Part shown: in pieces, positions 46,242-54,882 of the stretch | Numbering within the stretch: position 1 is the stretch's first letter | Layout: every line of letters starts with the position of its first letter | NCBI RefSeq assembly: GCF_001507855.1 | Contig: NZ_LGEN01000005.1 | Span: 1-64,000, forward strand | Reading direction: 5' to 3' | Length of the DNA: 64,000 nucleotides | Source of the DNA: Halomonas sp. 54_146 | GTDB taxonomy: Bacteria > Pseudomonadota > Gammaproteobacteria > Pseudomonadales > Halomonadaceae | Translations under genes and position numbers: made by a program | Notes under the pieces: model-generated | What the model saw: only the letters and a program-made list of their open reading frames with translations | Database searches by the model: none | Told to the model about the DNA's origin: nothing

Positions 46242-46268
46242 AAAAACACCGACGCCGGGGCGTCGGTG
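46242..46268 (-). terminator. Intrinsic terminator of aspS
   Basis: On the minus strand CACCGACGCC pairs with GGCGTCGGTG (46247-46256 and 46259-46268), followed by TTTTTG. It separates aspS from ruvC. Confidence 0.9.
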
Positions 46269-46289
46269 CTAGGCAGTCAACCAACCCGT

Positions 46290-48071
46290 TTATTCGGCGG
46301 CTGTTTCTGCTTTGACTTTCTGACGCAGGCGGATATTGAGCTCTTTTAACTGCTCAGGGCTGACTTCGCCCGGTGCGTTGGTCATCAAACAAGCAGCGCT
46401 TTGCGTTTTCGGGAAGGCGATCACTTCACGAATGGTCTTGGCACCCACCATCAGCATTACCAAGCGATCCAAACCGAAGGCTAAGCCACCATGGGGCGGC
46501 GCGCCGTACTGCAGTGCATCCAGCAGGAAGCCAAATTTCTCTTGGGCTTCTTCTTCGCCGATGCCTAAAATTTCAAACACCGTGCTCTGCATGGTTTGGT
46601 CGTGGATACGAATAGAGCCGCCGCCCAGCTCGGTACCGTTTAACACCATGTCGTAAGCGCGTGACAGCGCCTTCGCAGGGTCTGCCTTCAGCTCTTCCGG
46701 CGTGCAGGAAGGTGCGGTGAAGGGGTGATGCAGCGGGCTTAAGCGGCCATTGTCGTCGGCTTCAAACATCGGGAAGTCGACCACCCACAGCGGTGCCCAC
46801 TCCTGAGTGTAAAGCTCAAGATCAGCACCGAGCTTGACGCGCAGCGCGCCAATGGCTTCGTTGACGATACGCGCCTTATCAGCACCGAAGAAGATGATGT
46901 CGCCATCTTCCGCGCCTACGCGGTCGAGCAGTTCTTCAACGATATTTTCCATAAACTTGACGATCGGCGACTGCAGACCTTCAAGCCCTTTGGCACGTTC
47001 GTTGACCTTGATCCACGCCAAGCCTTTCGCACCGTAGATGCCGACAAACTTGGTGTATTCGTCGATTTCTTTACGCGACAGCTTGGCACCACCGGGCACT
47101 CTGAGCGCCGCGACGCGTCCATCTTCGGCTTTAGCGGGGCCAGAGAAAACGTTGAAATTAACCTGTTGCATCAGGTCGTCGACGTCTGTCAGTTCCAGCG
47201 GGATACGCAGATCCGGCTTGTCGGAACCAAAGCGATTCATCGCTTCCTGCCACGTCATGCGCGGGAACTCAGGCAGTTCGGCTTTGAGCACTTCCTGGAA
47301 CAGCTGACGAATCATGGCTTCGGTAATGCCCATGATGTCGTTCTCTTCCACAAACGAGGCTTCGATATCAATCTGAGTAAACTCAGGCTGACGGTCGGCG
47401 CGCAGGTCTTCATCGCGGAAACATTTGGCAATTTGGTAGTAGCGGTCAAAGCCTGCCACCATCAGCAGTTGCTTAAACAGCTGCGGCGACTGGGGCAGTG
47501 CAAAGAAGCTGCCCGCGTGGGTGCGGCTAGGCACCAGGTAATCGCGTGCGCCTTCTGGCGTGGCGCGGGTGAGTACCGGCGTTTCGATATCCAAAAAGCC
47601 CTGGTTTTCAAGATACGCACGCACGTTGTGAGAAATACGCGAGCGCAGGCGCAGCTTCTCGATCATGTCCGGGCGGCGTAGATCGATATAGCGATGCTTT
47701 AAACGCACCTCTTCACCGACTTTGCCGTGTTCATCCAGCTGGAAAGGCGGCGTGATAGCAGAGTTCAGCACCTCAACTTCTTTCGCTAACACTTCAATCA
47801 TGCCTGTTGGCATGTTGGCGTTTTGGGTACCTTCAGGGCGCAGCCGAACACGACCGGTGATACGCAGGACAAACTCACTGCGGGCACGGTCGGCATTAGC
47901 GAATGCCTCGGCGGTATCGGGGTCGACCACGAACTGAGCGATACCATCGCGGTCGCGCATATCGAGGAAAATCACCCCACCGTGGTCACGGCGGCGATGA
48001 ACCCATCCGCATACCGTAACCGTTTGATCCACCAAAGTTTCGTTAAGCTGGCCGCAATAATGGCTGCGCAT
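46290..48071 (-). CDS. aspS: Aspartate--tRNA(Asp/Asn) ligase, non-discriminating type
   Basis: 593-residue class-II synthetase: an OB-fold anticodon domain (1 to about 105), the catalytic core with motif 2 ([20 protein letters not shown]), the bacterial GAD insertion (about 290-420) and motif 3 ([15 protein letters not shown]). His30 (RRRDHGG) and the Gly in RPEGTQN correspond to the residues that make Pseudomonas aeruginosa AspRS relaxed towards tRNA-Asn, unlike E. coli. The start at 48071 ([11 protein letters not shown]) follows AGGATTTGAC. Confidence 0.96.
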   Translation of the reverse strand: MRSHYCGQLNETLVDQTVTVCGWVHRRRDHGGVIFLDMRDRDGIAQFVVDPDTAEAFANADRARSEFVLRITGRVRLRPEGTQNANMPTGMIEVLAKEVEVLNSAITPPFQLDEHGKVGEEVRLKHRYIDLRRPDMIEKLRLRSRISHNVRAYLENQGFLDIETPVLTRATPEGARDYLVPSRTHAGSFFALPQSPQLFKQLLMVAGFDRYYQIAKCFRDEDLRADRQPEFTQIDIEASFVEENDIMGITEAMIRQLFQEVLKAELPEFPRMTWQEAMNRFGSDKPDLRIPLELTDVDDLMQQVNFNVFSGPAKAEDGRVAALRVPGGAKLSRKEIDEYTKFVGIYGAKGLAWIKVNERAKGLEGLQSPIVKFMENIVEELLDRVGAEDGDIIFFGADKARIVNEAIGALRVKLGADLELYTQEWAPLWVVDFPMFEADDNGRLSPLHHPFTAPSCTPEELKADPAKALSRAYDMVLNGTELGGGSIRIHDQTMQSTVFEILGIGEEEAQEKFGFLLDALQYGAPPHGGLAFGLDRLVMLMVGAKTIREVIAFPKTQSAACLMTNAPGEVSPEQLKELNIRLRQKVKAETAAE

Positions 48072-48139
48072 GTCAAATCCTGTTCTGTTACGTGGCAATG
48101 AGTGTATCGCGGGTCGTCCCGACCCTGGCTCCCGCAGCT

Positions 48140-48400
48140 CTACGCTGTGGCACCGGTATCGTTGGGAGTAGCGCTCTTAGGGGTAGCATTGGTATCGGCG
48201 ACCAAGTTCTTTTTGCTACCCGTTTTAAAATCGGTTTCGTACCAACCGCCGCCGGCCAAACGGAAACCCGCTGCCGACACTAGCCGTTCTAAACCATCAC
48301 CTTGGCATGCGGGGCAATCCTTTAAAGGATCGGCGCTGATTTTCTGCAATTTTTCCAGACGATGGCCGCAGGCCTTGCACTCATATTCATAGATGGGCAT
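48140..48400 (-). CDS. FmdB-family zinc ribbon protein
   Basis: 86 residues. The N-terminal [20 protein letters not shown] with a second CPAC ([14 protein letters not shown]) forms the four-cysteine zinc ribbon of FmdB/regulatory-protein families; a GGGWYETDF segment and a variable Ala/Thr-rich tail follow. Often found just upstream of aspS in gammaproteobacteria. Function unknown; transcriptional or ribosome-related roles are suggested for the family. AAGGAGCC precedes the ATG. Confidence 0.92.
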   Translation of the reverse strand: MPIYEYECKACGHRLEKLQKISADPLKDCPACQGDGLERLVSAAGFRLAGGGWYETDFKTGSKKNLVADTNATPKSATPNDTGATA

Positions 48401-48709
48401 CTTAATGGCTCCTTAAAAGATCAACCCTTATCAGCTTTTTCTTAATAAGCTTTTATCTAGGCAAGCTGTGTTTTAACAAGCTTTATTCTAAAAAGCTGTG
48501 TTCTAAAAGCTACGTTTTTCTAAAAACTATGCTCTAAAAACCCAGCTTCAACAGCAAAGCCGCGAACACAAACACTGCTTTGCTGCCAATATGTGGCCAG
48601 AAGGGATAAATTCCAAGGCTGCGGTTGATAACGCGCCGTCATTATACCCTTTTGTGCCCCCTGCCGAGCAAGGTTATGCAGCCTTCGGCAGCTAATGGAG
48701 AGAATAAAA
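48401..48709. other. Divergent intergenic region (309 bp), mostly tandem repeats
   Basis: No gene or tRNA seen. It holds the seven-unit 15-bp array at 48433-48539, then a 9-bp inverted repeat (CAGCAAAGC 48552-48560, GCTTTGCTG 48577-48585), and then the approach to the dehydrogenase start. Confidence 0.6.
48433..48539. repeat. Seven degenerate tandem units of 14-18 bp, mostly 15
   Basis: Units start at 48433, 48448, 48464, 48479, 48494, 48508 and 48526. All but the last begin AGCT and end in a TAA/TAAAA run, for example AGCTTTATTCTAAAA and AGCTGTGTTTTAACA. Confidence 0.9.
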
Positions 48710-49648
48710 ATGCCACATGCAGTGATACTCGATGCACAAAGCCTCGGCCCGGACATCAATGTAGATGCCATTCGAGAGTCGGTTACCCACCTTGAGGTGT
48801 TTGAGCAGAGCACCACCCAGCAAGCGCTTGAACGCTTAGCTGACGCTGATATTGCGATTGTGAATAAGGTGGTTTTGGATGCAAACACGCTGCAACAGCT
48901 ACCCAAATTACGTCTGATTTGTGTCTTGGCGACAGGCCTCAATAATATTGATATTGAAGCGGCCAAAGCCCAGAACATTATGGTGAAAAACGTCACCGCT
49001 TACGGCACCGCCAGCGTTTCTCAGCACACGCTGATGCTGATGTTGGCATTAGCCAATCGGCTTCCCCTCTATCAGCGCGATGTGGCAGCGGGTAAGTGGC
49101 AGCACAGCGCTTTTTTCTGCTTACAAGACCACCCGACGTTACAGCTTGCGGGCAAGCAGTTAGTGATGGTTGGCCAAGGTGAGTTAGGCTCGGAAGTCGC
49201 GCGTTTAGCGGAGGCTTTTGGGATGCGCGTTACCTTCGCCGCCCGCCCTGGCAACGAGGCTAACGATAAACGCCCTTCGTTAGACGATTTATTGCCTGAC
49301 GCTGATATTATCAGCCTGCACTGCCCGCTGAGCGAGGCTACCAAGCATTTGATCAATCGGGAGCGCTTAGCTCGCGCCAAGGCCTCGCTGCTACTGATCA
49401 ACTGCGCCCGTGGCGGCATTATCGATGAAATGGCCGCCTTGGAGGCACTTCGCAACGGCAAACTGGGTGGATTGGCCGTTGACGTTCTGCCCACAGAACC
49501 CCCAAAAGACGGTCACCCTTTGCTAGAGGCACTCAACGAGCCACTCAATTTAATCATCACGCCTCACAATGCCTGGATTACTCCGGAAGCGCGGCAGAAC
49601 ATTGTCAGCCTGACCGCTGACAACATTCGTGCATGGAAAAGCGCCTAG
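48710..49648 (+). CDS. D-2-hydroxyacid dehydrogenase (glycerate dehydrogenase-like)
   Basis: 312-residue NAD-dependent dehydrogenase. The dinucleotide loop is LVMVGQGELGSEVARLAEAFG (core GQGELG) at about 150; catalytic residues are the Arg in INCARGGIIDE, the Glu in VLPTEPPKDGHP and the His in TPHNAWITPEAR. The pattern NPLGGLDV/VLATGLNNID resembles hydroxypyruvate/glycerate dehydrogenases such as HprA. The start at 48710 (MPHAVILD) follows GGAGAG; an ATG at 48695 overlaps that site. Substrate not certain. Confidence 0.88.
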   Translation: MPHAVILDAQSLGPDINVDAIRESVTHLEVFEQSTTQQALERLADADIAIVNKVVLDANTLQQLPKLRLICVLATGLNNIDIEAAKAQNIMVKNVTAYGTASVSQHTLMLMLALANRLPLYQRDVAAGKWQHSAFFCLQDHPTLQLAGKQLVMVGQGELGSEVARLAEAFGMRVTFAARPGNEANDKRPSLDDLLPDADIISLHCPLSEATKHLINRERLARAKASLLLINCARGGIIDEMAALEALRNGKLGGLAVDVLPTEPPKDGHPLLEALNEPLNLIITPHNAWITPEARQNIVSLTADNIRAWKSA

Positions 49649-49662
49649 GAATTGCTGACAAG

Positions 49663-49737
49663 CATTACTTAAGTAAGCTCTTTAGTGAGTGGCACATTAG
49701 CGAGCAGTGCTTTAGCGAGCACTTTATTGAGTAGCAA
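49663..49737. repeat. Five 15-bp units at the 3' end of the acylphosphatase gene
   Basis: Units start at 49663, 49678, 49693, 49708 and 49723 and fit NNCTTTAGCGAGCAN. On the minus strand the stop codon (49724-49726) is followed by in-frame TAA triplets at 49712-49714, 49697-49699 and 49682-49684. Confidence 0.92.
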
Positions 49738-49999
49738 AGTGGCTTGGGGCGCGGCAGTTATCCAGTACGTCGAGTTCGACGTGGGTGACCTGCGCGCCCT
49801 CTGAACCCTGCCAAAGCCATTCGCTCAGCAGTTTAACTGCGTCGGAGTGGCCGCACATTAACACCTCAACGCGGCCATCGGGCATGTTTTTGGCATAGCC
49901 GGTGACGCTATGTTGAAGGGCCTTTTCTTGAGTTGCTCGGCGATACCAAACACCCTGCACTTTGCCAGTAACCAGTGCACGTACACAGCAATTGCTCAT
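49724..49999 (-). CDS. Acylphosphatase
   Basis: 91-residue enzyme hydrolysing acyl phosphates. The catalytic arginine lies in VTGKVQGVWYRRATQEKA at about 20 and the asparagine in GYAKNMPDGRVEV at about 38. The start at 49999 (MSNCCVRAL) is six bases after AGGAGG; a GTG at 50005 is too close. Its 3' end runs into a five-unit 15-bp repeat with extra in-frame stops. Confidence 0.93.
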   Translation of the reverse strand: MSNCCVRALVTGKVQGVWYRRATQEKALQHSVTGYAKNMPDGRVEVLMCGHSDAVKLLSEWLWQGSEGAQVTHVELDVLDNCRAPSHFATQ

Positions 50000-50041
50000 A
50001 CCCACCTCCTGACTCTTTCGTTGTATCCCTTTAGCGGGAAG

Positions 50042-50941
50042 TTACACAAACTCGCGTTTGACGATCACCGCACTATTGCGCGGGATTAATGGCCGGCCGC
50101 GTCGCAATAATAATGAGCGCGTAAAAGAGGCACCAAACAGCAGAATAAGTGAGCTGTAATAGACCCATAGCAAAATCATTACCACCGAACCAGCAGCACC
50201 ATACGTTGATGCCGTAGCGGTGTGCGCCAGATAAATCGCGATGACACTGCGGCCTAAAGTAAACAGCACGGCGGTTACGACAGCGCCGATAAACACATCC
50301 TGCCAGCGCAGCACGACATCGGGAAGTACCTTGAAGATAGTCGCAAAGAGCAGCGTTACCATGGCGACCGAAATAAGTGATTCAAGTGTGGTGGTGAAAA
50401 GGCTGGCAAATGGAAGCAGGTTATCCGCCGCCAACAGCATGCTCCGTATAACGACCCCTAACACTAATGAAACAAGCAATATAAACCCGATTGAAAGCAC
50501 AACGGTGAGCGAGAGCAGCCGGCTTTTGATAAACCGTAAAGCGCTATTGGACGTTGGCTTGGCAGTCACGCCCCAAATGGTATTAAGCGAAAACTGCATT
50601 TGTGCAAACACGGTGGTGGCACCGACCAAGAGTGCTCCAATGCCTAACAGCGTCGGTAATAACCCTGATTCTTCGATTCTTGATTGCGCCACAGCCTGTT
50701 CAATAGCCACCGCGGCATCCAACCCAAGCGTACCTTCGAGCTGAGCAACTATTTGGCCATGGGCGGCCTCTTCCCCCAACACAACGCCGATGACCGTGAC
50801 GGCAATAATGACGGTGGGTGCCAATGAAAAAAGCGTATAAAAAGCCAGTGAACCTGCATAGCTAAAGGCATTTCGTTCAAGCCACAGTGAAATGGCATCC
50901 TGAAGTACCTTCCACCAGAAGGTGACCGTGCGTTTAATCAT
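50042..50941 (-). CDS. YihY/BrkB-family inner-membrane protein
   Basis: 299 residues with six hydrophobic helices, matching the YihY/BrkB (formerly 'ribonuclease BN') family: NAFSYAGSLAFYTLFSLAPT, GATTVFAQMQFSLNTIWGV and SRSVIAIYLAHTATASTYGAAGSVVMILLWVYYSS (quoted in part: TYGAAGSVVMILLWVYYSS). Function is unsettled; possibly a transporter or exporter. The start at 50941 (MIKRTVTFW) follows GGGAGC. An ATG-less upstream extension to 50962 is rejected. Confidence 0.9.
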   Translation of the reverse strand: MIKRTVTFWWKVLQDAISLWLERNAFSYAGSLAFYTLFSLAPTVIIAVTVIGVVLGEEAAHGQIVAQLEGTLGLDAAVAIEQAVAQSRIEESGLLPTLLGIGALLVGATTVFAQMQFSLNTIWGVTAKPTSNSALRFIKSRLLSLTVVLSIGFILLVSLVLGVVIRSMLLAADNLLPFASLFTTTLESLISVAMVTLLFATIFKVLPDVVLRWQDVFIGAVVTAVLFTLGRSVIAIYLAHTATASTYGAAGSVVMILLWVYYSSLILLFGASFTRSLLLRRGRPLIPRNSAVIVKREFV

Positions 50942-51000
50942 ATGTGCTCCCTGTGTCGTCATTAACGGCTTTTTTTCAAAGGTTTATCAATACGCTGCTA

Positions 51001-51042
51001 TTTTGAGCATGATGTTTTAGCATACGGCTCTAGCATACCTAA
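51001..51042. repeat. Three 14-bp units upstream of the NMN adenylyltransferase-Nudix gene
   Basis: TTTTGAGCATGATG (51001-51014), TTTTAGCATACGGC (51015-51028), TCTAGCATACCTAA (51029-51042). Confidence 0.78.
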
Positions 51043-51167
51043 CCACAGCGATGAGCGCAGTTTTCTGGTACGTTGCACGTCACCTCGGCAACCACTCATA
51101 ATGGCTAGCAGAGGCTGCCAAACTAAAATCTTCAAGCCAAGTTCACCAAACGACAAAGGAAGCCTGG

Positions 51168-52262
51168 ATGGCCACCGATATTTCACGTTCTGCGACCACC
51201 TGCGACTTCGACTGTTTGGTATTTATTGGTCGTTTCCAGCCGCCGCACTTGGGGCATTTGGCCATCATTCGTGAAGCGCTTAAACGCGCCCGCCAAGTGA
51301 TCGTCTTAGTGGGTTCGGCATGGCAAGCCCGTTCACTGCGTAATCCTTGGAAATTTGAAGAGCGTCAAGCCATGCTTCGCGCAGGGTTTAGCGACGCTGA
51401 TAATCAGCGCTTAGAAATCTCCCCGCTGCTGGATGCGCTTTACAACGACGATGTCTGGGTGCGAGATGTGCAGCGTAAAGTGCGCGATTTAGCCGTGCCG
51501 GCCAATGCTCGCCTGCCACGTATTGGCCTGATCGGCGCGAGCCGCGGACAGTCCAGCTACTATCTTTCGCTCTTTCCCCAGTGGGAGTCGGTGAGTGTAC
51601 CGCCGGTAGAGGGGATCTCTGCTAGCCAAATTCGTGAACGGTTATTCCGCTCGTCGGGTGCCGCTAGTGATTACTTGAGTACCGGGGCTTATCACGATTT
51701 ACCACCCGGCGTTGTAGAAAGCGTTAAGCATTTTTGTAATGTGAGTGCTTATCAGCAGCTGCTTGAAGAACAGCAATTGTTGGATCAATACCGCCAGGCA
51801 TGGGCCCAAGCGCCCTACCCGCCTATTTTTGTAACGGTGAGTGCTGTGGTGGTTCAATCAGGCCACGTGTTGCTGGTGCGGCGTACAGCTGCTCCGGGTA
51901 AAGGGTTATATGCGTTGCCGGGAGGATTTATTAATCCTCATGAACGCTTGCTCGATGCCTGCTTGCGCGAGCTGCGGGAACGCTTGCGCCTGAAGGTTCC
52001 TGAGCCGGTGCTAAAAGGGTCGCTGCGCGGCCAGCGCCTGTTTGATGAACCTCACCGCAGTTGGCGTGGGCGCACCTTAGCAGAGGCCTTTTACTTTGCA
52101 CTGCGCCCTGACCAGCAGCTACCCAGCTTAAAACCCGTTAAAGGCGGCGATCATGCACGATGGGTGGCGCTTGCTGACCTGGAACCTGACAGCCTGTTTG
52201 AGGATCACTTTTTTATTATCCAAAATTTTCTGGGGCTTCCCGCGGATTTTGGCAAAAAATAA
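51168..52262 (+). CDS. Bifunctional NMN adenylyltransferase / Nudix-domain protein
   Basis: 364 residues. The N-terminal nucleotidyltransferase (about 1-185) has FIGRFQPPHLGHLAII with the HxGH-type motif and the C-terminal VEGISASQIRERLF motif, as in NadM. The C-terminal Nudix domain (about 215-355) contains PGGFINPHERLLDACLRE followed by LRERLRL. The canonical Nudix box would have EE and G where this protein has E-R and R, so hydrolase activity may be lost or altered. NAD+ synthesis or salvage role. AGGAAGCC precedes the ATG. Confidence 0.88.
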   Translation: MATDISRSATTCDFDCLVFIGRFQPPHLGHLAIIREALKRARQVIVLVGSAWQARSLRNPWKFEERQAMLRAGFSDADNQRLEISPLLDALYNDDVWVRDVQRKVRDLAVPANARLPRIGLIGASRGQSSYYLSLFPQWESVSVPPVEGISASQIRERLFRSSGAASDYLSTGAYHDLPPGVVESVKHFCNVSAYQQLLEEQQLLDQYRQAWAQAPYPPIFVTVSAVVVQSGHVLLVRRTAAPGKGLYALPGGFINPHERLLDACLRELRERLRLKVPEPVLKGSLRGQRLFDEPHRSWRGRTLAEAFYFALRPDQQLPSLKPVKGGDHARWVALADLEPDSLFEDHFFIIQNFLGLPADFGKK

Positions 52263-52308
52263 ACTGCCGTCAGCCATTTTTCTATATGAATGCTCCAGCT
52301 TATAACGC

Positions 52309-53226
52309 TTAGGCTTGCAGAAAATCCCGCGGTAGCTTCATCATCTGCCGCCATAAACGTTCAACCCCTGGCTTATGCACCATCGAACAGCGGTATAGGC
52401 GGATCTCTAAGGGAATATCCCAGCTTTGATCACCGGCTCTCACCAACCGGCCGCTTTTTAACTCCTCGCGAATACAAAAATCAGGAATCCACGCCACCCC
52501 AACCCCTTGCAGTACCATGCCCTTAAGGCCTTCGGCCATCGCTGTTTCGTATACCGTGCGCAGCTTCATACGCAAAGGGTCATTTTTTAGCAGCATGCGC
52601 ACGCTACGGCCTAAAAAAGCCCCTTGGGTGTACGAAAGGTAGGGAATTGAGCTGTCATCCTGCAGCGAGAACAGCGGATTACCCTGCTCATCGGGTAGCG
52701 AAACAGGCAGCATATTGACTTTGCCAATAGAAAAAGAGGGAAACACTTCTGCGTCTAACTGCATGGTGGCAAACGGGTCATAGTACGCCAGCATTAAGTC
52801 GCAGTTGCCCTCTCTAAGCACATGGATAGCCTCGCCCACGTTCATGGCAACCAATCGAGTGGGCAGCTCACCGAGCCCTTTCTGTAGGCGGGAAATCCAG
52901 GGGGGATAAAAGCTCAGCGCCAGGGAGTGTGCCGCCACGATATCCAGCGCCTCGTTGGCAATGGATAGGCCACGTAAATGGCTTAGCGATTCATTTAACT
53001 GCTCAACTAGATTACGTGCGGTTATCAAAAACAGCTGCCCTTCCTGCGTCAGTCCAACCGGTGTGGTCGAGCGGTCCACAAGGGTGACATCAACCGCTTG
53101 TTCCAGAGCGCGTATACGGCGGCTAAAGGCCGGTTGTGTGACGTGCCGCTGGCGCGCTGATGCCGAAAAGCTACGCGTGTTGGCGAGTGCCACAAAATCT
53201 TCTAACCATTTTGTTTCAAGATTCAC
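52309..53226 (-). CDS. LysR-family regulator resembling HypT/YjiE (QseD)
   Basis: 305-residue LysR regulator. The N-terminal helix-turn-helix ETKWLEDFVALANTRSFSA then TQPAFSRRIRALEQAVDV is very close to E. coli HypT, which responds to hypochlorite through methionine oxidation; the C-terminal blocks GVAWIPDFCIREELKSG and VERLWRQMMKL also match. Several methionines are present, but I cannot map HypT's redox Met residues with certainty. The GTG start at 53226 is six bases after AAGGAG. A target cannot be named; msrA is elsewhere in the window. Confidence 0.85.
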   Translation of the reverse strand: MNLETKWLEDFVALANTRSFSASARQRHVTQPAFSRRIRALEQAVDVTLVDRSTTPVGLTQEGQLFLITARNLVEQLNESLSHLRGLSIANEALDIVAAHSLALSFYPPWISRLQKGLGELPTRLVAMNVGEAIHVLREGNCDLMLAYYDPFATMQLDAEVFPSFSIGKVNMLPVSLPDEQGNPLFSLQDDSSIPYLSYTQGAFLGRSVRMLLKNDPLRMKLRTVYETAMAEGLKGMVLQGVGVAWIPDFCIREELKSGRLVRAGDQSWDIPLEIRLYRCSMVHKPGVERLWRQMMKLPRDFLQA

Positions 53227-53311
53227 CCATGACTCCTTGTGCTACACATCGTCCACGTTTCCCTTGGTTTTATGACCGTTGGATACTGTGTACATGGCCT
53301 TAACTTAATTG

Positions 53312-53349
53312 TTGAACATTGACTATCGAATTGAACATTGGCTACTGAA
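53312..53349. repeat. Two 19-bp tandem units at the 3' end of the cardiolipin synthase gene
   Basis: TTGAACATTGACTATCGAA (53312-53330) and TTGAACATTGGCTACTGAA (53331-53349). The gene's stop codon (53342-53344, minus strand) lies in the second. Confidence 0.92.
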
Positions 53350-54760
53350 CAGGTGCCATTAAATACGCAGCACGAGAGACTACTTTCATCCACATTGGGC
53401 GCTGATTGATTTCGTCGATTGTGACACGACGGCACTGCGTAAAATCTTCTTCCAGCATCGTGTGTACGTGGGTAGCAAAATCATGGCTAGGAATAAACGC
53501 GGTAATTTCAAAGTTTAACCGAAATGAGCGGTTATCCAGATTAACGGTGCCTACCGTTGCTGTTTCATTGTCTACCAGCATGACTTTTTGGTGTAGAAAA
53601 CCAGGAAGATAACGGTATATTTTAACACCTGCTCTTAACATATCGGGTAGAAATGAGAAGGCGGATAAAAAAACCAGCAGGTGGTCTGGCCGTTCGGGAA
53701 TCATTACTCGCACATCAACGCCGCGCATAGCCGCTAATCGCAGCGCATCTTGAACCCCTTGGTCGGGCACAAAATAAGGGCTAGTGACCCACAGCCGCTG
53801 CTTGGCACTATGAATAACCTGCTGCACTAACAGGCTAGCGGTGTCTTGGCGGTCAGCAGGCCCCGATGGCACGATAACAACGTGATGGTCGCTTAGCGAA
53901 CAGATATCTGCTGTCCAATTCAGGCTAATCACTTCATCGGTGGCCCAGTGCCAGTCTTCCCAAAACGCCTCCTGCAAACCCAGCACACTGGGGCCTTCAA
54001 GCTTTAAGTGGGTGTCCCGCCATGCGCCATGCTTTGGGTCCTCACCTAAGTACTCTACTCCCACATTAAAACCGCCCACCCACCCTTCTTTGCCATCTAC
54101 CACGGTTACTTTGCGGTGATTGCGGAAGTTGAGCTGAAAACGGTGCTTAAAGCCTCGTGAAGAGCGAAAAGCACTTACCGCCACCCCTTCATTGATTAAA
54201 TCATTCAGATAGCCATCATTTAATTTACGGCTGCCCACTTCGTCATAGAGAAAGTAGACCCGGACTCCCCGTTTCGCTGCACGCTGCAAATGGCCGAGCA
54301 AGCGCTGCCCAAGTGCGTCATTACGCACGATAAAAAACTGTATTAAGACATACTGCTCAGCGCGGTCAATTCCGTCAAAAAGGCTGTCGAATGTTGTTGG
54401 CCCATCCACTAACAGCGTTGCGCGATTGCCACGGGTTAACGGCATCATGGCAAGCTGTTCAACTGCCTGAATATCCGCACTGTTTGAGGGCGCGACATAG
54501 GGCAGTACATTTGAGCGGTAGCGCACTAGAACACGACGCAGCACGGTATCCCGTTGCCCGCGGGCAGATACGTAACCGTAAAAGCGTGGCCGTCCAAAAA
54601 ACCAGTACGCGGGAAGCGCGACATAGGGAAAGGTAAGCAGCGATATAATCCACGCGATTGCCCCCTGGGAAGTGCGGCTAGACATCAATGCCATAATCGC
54701 TGACACAATGCCGAGCAGGTGTACCAATGCAATGCTGGTCCCTAGCAACCAGGAGGTCAT
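53342..54760 (-). CDS. cls: Cardiolipin synthase (phospholipase D family)
   Basis: 472 residues. Two N-terminal membrane helices (LGTSIALVHLLGIVSAIMAL; GAIAWIISLLTFPYVALPAYW) precede two PLD domains with HKD motifs: FRNHRKVTVVDGKEGWVGG at about 218 and FLHQKVMLVDNETATVGT at about 395. It condenses phosphatidylglycerol to cardiolipin, relevant to membrane adaptation at high salt. The start at 54760 (MTSWLLG) follows GAGGATGTGGC; a GTG at 54766 is possible. Confidence 0.94.
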   Translation of the reverse strand: MTSWLLGTSIALVHLLGIVSAIMALMSSRTSQGAIAWIISLLTFPYVALPAYWFFGRPRFYGYVSARGQRDTVLRRVLVRYRSNVLPYVAPSNSADIQAVEQLAMMPLTRGNRATLLVDGPTTFDSLFDGIDRAEQYVLIQFFIVRNDALGQRLLGHLQRAAKRGVRVYFLYDEVGSRKLNDGYLNDLINEGVAVSAFRSSRGFKHRFQLNFRNHRKVTVVDGKEGWVGGFNVGVEYLGEDPKHGAWRDTHLKLEGPSVLGLQEAFWEDWHWATDEVISLNWTADICSLSDHHVVIVPSGPADRQDTASLLVQQVIHSAKQRLWVTSPYFVPDQGVQDALRLAAMRGVDVRVMIPERPDHLLVFLSAFSFLPDMLRAGVKIYRYLPGFLHQKVMLVDNETATVGTVNLDNRSFRLNFEITAFIPSHDFATHVHTMLEEDFTQCRRVTIDEINQRPMWMKVVSRAAYLMAPVQ

Positions 54761-54784
54761 AGCCACATCCTCATAAACTGCAAA

Positions 54785-54805
54785 GGCCCCGCCAACGGCG
54801 AGGCC
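54785..54805 (-). terminator. Terminator of the fumarase gene
   Basis: GGCCTCGCC and GGCGGGGCC (minus strand 54805-54797 and 54793-54785) form a 9-bp stem with one G-T pair around GTT, followed by TTTG. It lies just beyond the 54808-54867 repeat array. Confidence 0.65.
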
Positions 54806-54807
54806 CT

Positions 54808-54867
54808 GTTTTTAACATCTAGTTTTAAACATCCAGCTTTTAAAACCAAGCCTTTAAAACCTAGACA
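54808..54867. repeat. Four 15-bp units between fumarase and cardiolipin synthase
   Basis: Units 54808-54822, 54823-54837, 54838-54852 and 54853-54867 fit TTTTAAAACMTCAGC (for example TTTTAAACATCCAGC and TTTTAAAACCAAGCC). Confidence 0.92.
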
Positions 54868-54882
54868 ATTTCATCGCTCTTA

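Noticed and set aside
47166-47681. 171-residue frame opposite aspS
   Set aside because: Antisense shadow of a conserved synthetase; no ribosome-binding site and no domain.
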